Source: Palsa-892 sp035556215 (GTDB lineage Bacteria; Pseudomonadota; Alphaproteobacteria; Rhizobiales; Xanthobacteraceae). From it: 46,238 bases of DNA. Each line of letters opens with the position of its first letter. Position 1 is the first letter of the stretch. Below are positions 35,169-41,340 of this stretch, one piece after another. The stretch covers positions 1 to 46,238 of the forward strand of contig DATMFI010000003.1 of NCBI GenBank assembly GCA_035556215.1. Reading direction: 5' to 3'. The notes under the pieces are model-generated. The model saw nothing but the letters and a program-made list of their open reading frames with translations, was not told the DNA's origin and did no database searches. The position numbers and the translations under genes are program-made.

Positions 35169-36098
35169 ATGCGTATCGTAGTGCACGGCCAGCAGGCGTT
35201 TGGTAAGGCGGTGCTGGAGGCGTTACTGAAGCGCGGCGACAACGTCATCGGCGTCTTCGTTGCGCCGGAAAAGCCCGGACAGAAGCCTGACCCGCTGAAG
35301 GAAGCGGCGCTCGCGGCCAACCTCCCGGTCTATCAGCCGACCTCCTACAAGACCCAGGAAGTCCAGGACCAGTTCCGCGCGATGAAGCCCGACCTGCAGG
35401 TTATGGCGTTCGTCACGCTGTTCGTTCCGGAGGAATTCCTCAACATCCCGACCTATGGCTCGATCCAGTATCACCCGTCGCTGCTGCCGGAATATCGCGG
35501 CGCGTCGGCGATCAACTGGCCGATCATCAAGGGCGAGAAGGAAACCGGTCTTTCGATCTTCTGGCCTGATAACGGTCTCGATACGGGCGACATCCTGATC
35601 CAGAAGAAGACCCCGATCTCCGACACCGACACGCTCGGCACCGTCTATTTCGACCGCCTGTTTCCGATGGGCGTCGAAGCGATGCTGGAATCGGTCGATC
35701 TCGTGAAGGCAGGCAAGGCGCCGAGGATCAAGCAGGACGAATCGAAGGCGACCTACGAAGGCCTGTGCCGCGAAGGCAACGCCAGGATCGACTGGGGCAA
35801 GCCGTGGTCGCAGATCGACCGTCTGATCCGCGGCTGCAACCCGGCACCGGGCGCCTGGACGGCGCTGAATGGCGCCAAGCTCAAGGTGTTCGACGCCAAG
35901 CCGATCCCCGCTCGCGATCCGAAAGGCATCGCCGGCAAGCTCGGTGAAGTTGTCGAAGTCGCCGATGACGGTTTCACCGTCGTTTGCGCCGACGGCCGCT
36001 TCAAGGTGACTCGCGTTCAGCCCGAAGGCGGCAAGAAGATAGACGCCGGCGAATGGGCAAAAGGCGCGACCCTCACCAAGGGAACGATTCTTTCTTGA
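35169..36098 (+). CDS. Stand-alone formyltetrahydrofolate hydrolase/formyltransferase (ALDH1L1 N-terminal domain homologue)
   Basis: The 309-residue protein matches the formyl-transferase fold, and most closely the N-terminal 10-formyl-THF hydrolase domain of ALDH1L1 rather than tRNA formyltransferase. Shared blocks are YHPSLLPEYRGASAINW, GLSIFWPDNGLDTGDIL, ATYEG, and IRGCNPAPGAWT. The catalytic pair is H102 and D138, equivalent to His106 and Asp142 of ALDH1L1. The position that is Asn in Fmt and Ile in ALDH1L1 is Gln100 here. The ACP and aldehyde dehydrogenase domains are absent. Between frc and fhs it may hydrolyse formyl-THF or move formyl groups between CoA and THF. The direction is unknown. 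Confidence 0.85.
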   Translation: MRIVVHGQQAFGKAVLEALLKRGDNVIGVFVAPEKPGQKPDPLKEAALAANLPVYQPTSYKTQEVQDQFRAMKPDLQVMAFVTLFVPEEFLNIPTYGSIQYHPSLLPEYRGASAINWPIIKGEKETGLSIFWPDNGLDTGDILIQKKTPISDTDTLGTVYFDRLFPMGVEAMLESVDLVKAGKAPRIKQDESKATYEGLCREGNARIDWGKPWSQIDRLIRGCNPAPGAWTALNGAKLKVFDAKPIPARDPKGIAGKLGEVVEVADDGFTVVCADGRFKVTRVQPEGGKKIDAGEWAKGATLTKGTILS

Positions 36099-36106
36099 CG
36101 CATTCT

Positions 36107-36131
36107 CATGGCCGGGTTGACCCCGGCCATG
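36107..36131 (+). terminator. GGCCGGG-type palindrome after the formyl hydrolase gene
   Basis: CATGGCCGGG (36107-36116) and CCCGGCCATG (36122-36131) form a perfect 10-bp stem with a 5-nt loop, followed by ATATTTT. The arms share ATGGCCGGG with the terminator at 44146-44177, so it is one copy of a dispersed repeat. Termination here is probably partial. Confidence 0.6.
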
Positions 36132-36207
36132 ATATTTTCCGCACGGGGCATTCGTGCCGAGGGGAAATTCACTCAAATCAGCTCATAACTCATAACGGAA
36201 GAAAACC

Positions 36208-37902
36208 ATGCCTGCCTCACAACATCAGAATCCAAAATCCGATATCGAGATCTCGCAGTCGGCAAAGAAGCGGGAAATCCTCGACGTCGCCAAGGAAAAG
36301 CTTGGCATTGCCGCCGAGAATCTCGAGCCGTTCGGTCACTACAAGGCGAAAGTTTCGCTCGACTACATCAAGACCCTTCAGGGCAAGAAGAACGGCAAGC
36401 TGATTCTTGTCACCGCGATCTCGCCGACGCCCGCGGGCGAAGGCAAGACGACGACGACGGTCGGCCTCACCGACGCGCTTCAGCATATCGGCAAGAAGGC
36501 GATGATGTGCCTGCGCGAGCCGTCGCTCGGCCCGTCGTTCGGCATGAAGGGCGGCGCCGCCGGCGGCGGTTACGCTCAGGTCATCCCGATGGAAGACATC
36601 AACCTTCACTTCACGGGCGACTTCCACGCCATCACCTCGGCGCACAACCTCCTGTCGGCGCTGATCGACAACCACATCTATTGGGGCAACTCGCTCGGCA
36701 TCGATTCGCGCCGCGTCACCTGGCGCCGCGTGATGGACATGAACGACCGCGCGCTCCGTCAGATCGTCTGCTCGCTCGGCGGCGTCGCCAACGGCTATCC
36801 GCGTGAAGCCGGCTTCGACATCACCGTCGCTTCGGAAGTCATGGCGATCTTCTGCCTCGCCAAGGACCTCGAGGATCTCAAGAACCGCCTCGGCGAAATC
36901 ATCATCGGCTATACCCGCGACAGGAAGCCGATCCGCGCCAAGGACCTCAAGGCGAACGGCGCGATGGCCGCTCTCCTCAAGGAAGCACTCGCCCCGAACC
37001 TCGTGCAGACGCTCGAGGGCACGCCGGCCTTCGTTCACGGCGGCCCGTTCGCCAACATCGCGCATGGCTGCAACTCGGTGATGGCGACCACCACCGCGCT
37101 GAAGCTTGCCGACTATGTCGTGACGGAAGCCGGCTTCGGCGCCGATCTCGGCATGGAGAAGTTCCTCGACATCAAGTGCCGCAAGGCCGGCATCGCGCCG
37201 TCCTGCGTCGTCATCGTCGCGACCATTCGCGCGCTCAAGATGCACGGCGGCGTGAAGAAAGAGGATCTCAAGAAGGAAGACCTCAAGGCGCTCGAAGCGG
37301 GCATGTCGAACCTCCAGCGGCACGTCGAGAACGTCAAGAAGTTCGGCCTGCCGGCCGTTATCTCGATCAACCGCTTCTCGGCGGACACCGATGCCGAGAT
37401 CAAGCTCGTCAAGGACAAGTGCAAGTCGCTCGGCGTCGAGTGCTTCATGGCCGATCACTGGGCGATGGGCGGCGAAGGCGCCGCTGACGTCGCCAAGGCC
37501 GTCGTCAAGGTGATCGACGAGCAGGAAGGCAAGCTGAAGCTGCTCTACTCCGACGATACGCCGCTGTTCGAAAAGATCCGCACGATCGTCAAGGATCTCT
37601 ATCGCGGCGACGACGCGACGGCCGATGCTTCGGTCAAGGCCCAGCTCAAGCAATGGGAAGATATGGGCTTCGGCAACTTGCCGGTCTGCATCGCCAAGAC
37701 GCAGTACTCGTTCTCGACCAACCCGGACGCCAAGGGCGCGCCGACGGGCTTCACCATCCCGGTGCGCGAAGTGCGCCTCGCGGCGGGTGCCGGCTTCATC
37801 GTCGCGATCTGCGGTGAGATCATGACGATGCCGGGCTTGCCGAGCGTGCCGTCAGCCAATGCTGTCGATATTATCGACGGCAAGATCGTCGGGTTGAACT
37901 AA
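36208..37902 (+). CDS. fhs: Formate-tetrahydrofolate ligase
   Basis: The enzyme makes 10-formyl-THF from formate, THF and ATP. The 564-residue protein has the P-loop TPAGEGKTTTTVGL near residue 74, the LREPSLGPSFGMKGGAAGGGYAQVIPMEDINLHF region and FNxxx-type C-terminal GFTIPVREVRLAAGAGF with MTMPGLP. Length is normal. Near residue 350 the pentapeptide KKEDL occurs twice in tandem. It links oxalate-derived formate to one-carbon metabolism. It probably belongs to the same cluster transcript as frc and the formyl hydrolase, with hairpins between genes, and ends at a perfect terminator. Confidence 0.97.
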   Translation: MPASQHQNPKSDIEISQSAKKREILDVAKEKLGIAAENLEPFGHYKAKVSLDYIKTLQGKKNGKLILVTAISPTPAGEGKTTTTVGLTDALQHIGKKAMMCLREPSLGPSFGMKGGAAGGGYAQVIPMEDINLHFTGDFHAITSAHNLLSALIDNHIYWGNSLGIDSRRVTWRRVMDMNDRALRQIVCSLGGVANGYPREAGFDITVASEVMAIFCLAKDLEDLKNRLGEIIIGYTRDRKPIRAKDLKANGAMAALLKEALAPNLVQTLEGTPAFVHGGPFANIAHGCNSVMATTTALKLADYVVTEAGFGADLGMEKFLDIKCRKAGIAPSCVVIVATIRALKMHGGVKKEDLKKEDLKALEAGMSNLQRHVENVKKFGLPAVISINRFSADTDAEIKLVKDKCKSLGVECFMADHWAMGGEGAADVAKAVVKVIDEQEGKLKLLYSDDTPLFEKIRTIVKDLYRGDDATADASVKAQLKQWEDMGFGNLPVCIAKTQYSFSTNPDAKGAPTGFTIPVREVRLAAGAGFIVAICGEIMTMPGLPSVPSANAVDIIDGKIVGLN

Positions 37903-37930
37903 GTAAGACCCGGCCTTTCCGAAAAACGAA

Positions 37931-37961
37931 TAACGCGGGCTCCGGCCCGCGTTATTTTTTT
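37931..37961 (+). terminator. Intrinsic terminator after fhs
   Basis: TAACGCGGGC (37931-37940) pairs perfectly over 10 bp with GCCCGCGTTA (37945-37954), loop TCCG, then seven T residues. A-rich sequence on the left side means it may also serve the convergent ppa transcript. Confidence 0.93.
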
Positions 37962-37976
37962 GCGCGTTACGTCTCG

Positions 37977-38504
37977 TTACTTCGCCGCGCGCGCGATCGC
38001 TTCCATCACGAGTTTTTCGGCATCCGCCGCGTCGAGCCACTTGGCGACCTTCACCCATTTGCCTTTTTCCAAATCCTTGTAGTGCTGGAAAAAGTGGGCG
38101 ATCTGCTCGCACATGATCGGCGGCAGGTCGCGATAGCTTTTGACGCCGGTGAAATACGGATAGAGCGCATCGACCGGCACCGCGAGAATCTTCTCGTCCT
38201 GGCCTGCTTCGTCTTCCATGATCAGCGCGCCAACCGGACGGCAGCGGATCACGGCGCCGGGCACGACCGGCACCTGGCTCACCACCATGACGTCGCACGG
38301 ATCGCCGTCATCGGACCGGCTCTGCGGAATGAAACCGTAATTGCCGGGGTAGAACATCGCCGTGTGCAAAAAGCGATCGACGAACAACGCGCCCGATTCC
38401 TTGTCGAGCTCGTATTTGACCGGCACGCCGCCAAGCGGAATTTCGATGACGGCGTGAAGGTCCTTCGGCGGATTGCGGCCGGCGCTGATCGAACGAATAT
38501 CCAT
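37977..38504 (-). CDS. ppa: Inorganic pyrophosphatase, type I
   Basis: The soluble enzyme hydrolyses pyrophosphate to phosphate. The 175-residue protein has KYELDKESGALFVDRFL, the signature DDGDPCDVMVV with metal-binding aspartates, and the later DEKILAVP and SYRDLPP segments. Length is that of bacterial family I enzymes. It converges with fhs and lies downstream of lysR on the same strand (66 nt). The link to the oxalate pathway is probably only positional. Confidence 0.96.
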   Translation of the reverse strand: MDIRSISAGRNPPKDLHAVIEIPLGGVPVKYELDKESGALFVDRFLHTAMFYPGNYGFIPQSRSDDGDPCDVMVVSQVPVVPGAVIRCRPVGALIMEDEAGQDEKILAVPVDALYPYFTGVKSYRDLPPIMCEQIAHFFQHYKDLEKGKWVKVAKWLDAADAEKLVMEAIARAAK

Positions 38505-38570
38505 GCAGCCATCGTCAACCGGGCGCGCGCGGAAAGCAACCGTCCGCGACGCGCGCTTCGGCTGCCGATT

Positions 38571-39464
38571 TCAGTGATCGAGCTTCGGCGCGACCCGGCG
38601 CGCTTCGGCGACGAGTGCCGCGGTCAGTGGCGTCAGCGGCTCGCGTTGCGGCACGAGCAGGCCGACGGTGTGCACGGCTTCGGGCTCGACAATCGGAATC
38701 GCGCGGATCGTGTCGGTGAGACCAAGCGTCTCGGCGATCTTCAGCGGCATGATGCTCGCCCACTGGCCGGTGCGGACATGGGAAAACAGCACGATCATCG
38801 AATTCGAAACGAGCGTCGGCTGCGGATCGGCACCGGCGCGGCGCAACAAGCCGTCGATGATGCGGCGGTTCTGCATGTCCGGCGTCAGCAGACAGAGTGG
38901 AATGTCGCCGACCTCCTTCCACGTCACTTTATCGCGGCGGCCGAGCGGCGAGTTCGCCGAGGTCACGAGCCGATAGCGCTCCTGATAAAGCGGTATGGTG
39001 GAGACGCGGCCGAGCGGCTCGTTGTCGAGATAGCTGATGCCGGCGTCGATCTCGAGATTCTCCAGCATATTGAGAATCTCGATCGAGGTGCGCGAATGAA
39101 CCGAAAAGCGCACGTCGGGGTGCTTTTCGCGAAACGGCGTCGTCAGCGCTTCGACGATGGCAAGCCCCGTCGGGATTGCCGCGATATTGAGCTGGCCGCT
39201 GAGGCCGAATTTCAGGGTCTTGAGCTCCTGCCGCATCGAGCGCGCGTCGCCGACGATCCGGCGCGCCCAGTCGAGGGTGCGCTCGCCTTCGGGGGTGAGA
39301 CCGATATAGCGCGAGCCGCGTTGTACCAGCATGACGCCCAAAAGCGCCTCCAGCTGCTTGATTCCGGCCGAAAGCGTCGGCTGGGTCACCCCGCAATTAT
39401 CGGCGGCGCGGCCAAAATGCTGCTCGCGGGCGAGCGCCATGAGGTATTCGAGCTTGTCGATCAC
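38571..39464 (-). CDS. LysR-family regulator, divergent from formate dehydrogenase
   Basis: The 297-residue protein has the LysR helix-turn-helix (LAREQHFGRAADNCGVTQPTLSAGIKQLE, about residues 11-39) and the substrate-binding co-inducer domain beginning near LSGQLNIAAIPT. It is transcribed away from the formate dehydrogenase genes across a 120-nt region that contains a clear palindrome. This layout is typical of LysR activators, and in Cupriavidus a LysR-type protein (FdsR) controls fds genes. The likely effector is formate, by context. Confidence 0.9.
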   Translation of the reverse strand: MIDKLEYLMALAREQHFGRAADNCGVTQPTLSAGIKQLEALLGVMLVQRGSRYIGLTPEGERTLDWARRIVGDARSMRQELKTLKFGLSGQLNIAAIPTGLAIVEALTTPFREKHPDVRFSVHSRTSIEILNMLENLEIDAGISYLDNEPLGRVSTIPLYQERYRLVTSANSPLGRRDKVTWKEVGDIPLCLLTPDMQNRRIIDGLLRRAGADPQPTLVSNSMIVLFSHVRTGQWASIMPLKIAETLGLTDTIRAIPIVEPEAVHTVGLLVPQREPLTPLTAALVAEARRVAPKLDH

Positions 39465-39508
39465 CGATAGGTTGTCCCAATGCCGTTATCTATTACCTTT
39501 AGCTTAAT

Positions 39509-39531
39509 CGATTGATCGAACTTATCAATCG
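39509..39531. promoter_or_regulatory. Palindromic LysR-type binding site
   Basis: CGATTGAT (39509-39516) and ATCAATCG (39524-39531) are perfect inverted repeats around CGAACTT. The site contains a T-N11-A core and lies about 55 nt before the fdhB start, a normal position for a LysR recognition site. Confidence 0.65.
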
Positions 39532-39561
39532 GCAGATACGGACTTTGGTATTGTCTGGCAT

Positions 39562-39567
39562 TATAAG
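39562..39567 (+). promoter_or_regulatory. Probable -10 element of the formate dehydrogenase operon
   Basis: TATAAG at 39562-39567 has no good -35 at 16-18 nt, as usual for activator-dependent promoters. The palindrome at 39509-39531 would place the activator just upstream of RNA polymerase. Confidence 0.4.
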
Positions 39568-39584
39568 AGGTCCAAACTAGGGTT

Positions 39585-41327
39585 ATGAAAACGACAATCA
39601 CCCAGAATACGCCTGCGCCTGGCACACCAGGTTCCAACGATGCCCCCAAACCCGGCCGCCGCCGCCCCCGGCGTACCCCCAAGGGGCGCCAAGTTGACAT
39701 AACGGCGCTCGAAGAGGTCCGGGGCCTGCTCGTCGACCGCTCGCGCCGCCGCGACCTCCTGATCGAGAATCTGCACCTCATCCAGGACAAGTACGGCCAC
39801 CTTTCGGCGGCGCACCTTGCCGCACTCGCTTCCGAGATGAAGCTGGCGCTGACCGAGGTCTATGAGGTCGCGACCTTCTACTCGCATTTCGATGTCGTGA
39901 AGGAAGGCGAGACGCCGCCGCCCGCGACCACCGTCCGCGTTTGCGACAGCCTGTCGTGCTGCATGAACGGCGCCAACAAGCTGCTCAACGAGCTTCCCGC
40001 CGCGCTCGGCAAGGATGTGCGCGTCGTGCGCGCGCCGTGCATGGGTGCCTGCGATCGCGCGCCGGTCGTCGCGGTCGGCCACTCGCAGGTGTTCAAGGCG
40101 ACGAAAGATAATGTCATCGCGGCCGTGAAGAAGCACGAGCATCCGCACGCCTATCCGACACCGAAGGATTTCGACGCCTATGTCAAAGAAGGCGGCTACT
40201 CGCTGCTGAAGGATTGTCTGTCCGGCAAGCGCACGCGCGAGGACCTGATCCAGATCGTGTCCGATGCGGGCCTGCGCGGCCTCGGCGGCGCCGGCTTTCC
40301 GACCGGCCGCAAGTGGTCGCTTGTTCGCGCCGAGCCCGCACCGCGCATGATGGCGGTCAACGGCGACGAAGGCGAACCGGGCACCTTCAAGGATCGCTAT
40401 TATCTCGAGCGCGACCCGCACCGCTTCATCGAAGGCATGCTGATCGGCGCCTGGGTCGTCGAGGCCGCTGAAATCTATTTTTATCTCCGCGACGAATATC
40501 CGGAAATCCGGCTCCTGATCGAAAAGGAAATCGAGAAGGTCGAGGCCGCGGGGCTGATCCGCAACACCAAGTTCCATCTGCGCCGCGGCGCCGGTGCCTA
40601 CATCTGCGGCGAAGAATCCGCGATGATCGAATCGATCGAGGGCAAGCGCGGCCTGCCGCGCCATCGCCCGCCGTTCGTGGCGCAGGTCGGCCTGTTCGGC
40701 CGCCCGACGCTGGAGCAGAACGTCGAAACATTGTTCTGGATTCGCGACATCGTCGAGAAAGGCGCTTCGTGGGTGACCTCGCAGGGCCGCCACGATCGCA
40801 AGGGTTTCCGCAGTTTCTCGGTTTCGGGCCGCGTCAAGAATCCGGGCGTGAAGCTCGCGCCGGCCGGCATCACCGTGAAGGAACTCATCGACGAGTTCTG
40901 CGGCGGCATGGAAGACGGCCACACGTTCAAGGGCTATCTGCCGGGCGGCGCGTCGGGCGGCATTCTTCCGGCCTCGATGGGCGATCTGCCGCTCGATTTC
41001 GGCACGCTCGAACAATATGGCTGTTTCGTCGGCTCGCACGCGGTTGTCATTCTGTCCGACAAGGACGATATAAAGGCCGTGGCTTTGAACCTCATGGAAT
41101 TCTTCGAGGACGAGTCCTGCGGCCAGTGCACGCCCTGCCGTGCCGGCACCGAAAAGGCCGTGAAGCTGATGGAACACGGGCCTTGGAACGAAGAGCTCCT
41201 GACGGAGCTTTCAAGCGCCATGCGCGATGCCTCGATCTGCGGTCTCGGCCAGGCGGCCTCCAACCCGCTGATGTGCGTATTCAAATATTTCCGCGAGGAA
41301 CTCACCAAACCGCTCAAAGGTTGGTGA
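39585..41327 (+). CDS. NAD-dependent formate dehydrogenase beta subunit (NuoE-NuoF fusion)
   Basis: The 580-residue protein fuses a NuoE-like [2Fe-2S] module (CDSLSCCMNGA and CMGACDRAP, about residues 123-152) to a NuoF-like diaphorase. The FMN/NADH motifs are GLRGLGGAGFPTGRKW and GAGAYICGEESAMIESIEG, and a [4Fe-4S] site lies in ESCGQCTPCRAGT with CGLGQ. It transfers electrons from the alpha subunit to NAD. The same fusion occurs in Methylobacterium Fdh1B, while FdsG and FdsB are separate in Cupriavidus and Rhodobacter. The first 36 residues are a basic, proline-rich extension. Confidence 0.94.
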   Translation: MKTTITQNTPAPGTPGSNDAPKPGRRRPRRTPKGRQVDITALEEVRGLLVDRSRRRDLLIENLHLIQDKYGHLSAAHLAALASEMKLALTEVYEVATFYSHFDVVKEGETPPPATTVRVCDSLSCCMNGANKLLNELPAALGKDVRVVRAPCMGACDRAPVVAVGHSQVFKATKDNVIAAVKKHEHPHAYPTPKDFDAYVKEGGYSLLKDCLSGKRTREDLIQIVSDAGLRGLGGAGFPTGRKWSLVRAEPAPRMMAVNGDEGEPGTFKDRYYLERDPHRFIEGMLIGAWVVEAAEIYFYLRDEYPEIRLLIEKEIEKVEAAGLIRNTKFHLRRGAGAYICGEESAMIESIEGKRGLPRHRPPFVAQVGLFGRPTLEQNVETLFWIRDIVEKGASWVTSQGRHDRKGFRSFSVSGRVKNPGVKLAPAGITVKELIDEFCGGMEDGHTFKGYLPGGASGGILPASMGDLPLDFGTLEQYGCFVGSHAVVILSDKDDIKAVALNLMEFFEDESCGQCTPCRAGTEKAVKLMEHGPWNEELLTELSSAMRDASICGLGQAASNPLMCVFKYFREELTKPLKGW

Positions 41328-41340
41328 AGAGGAGCTCCCG

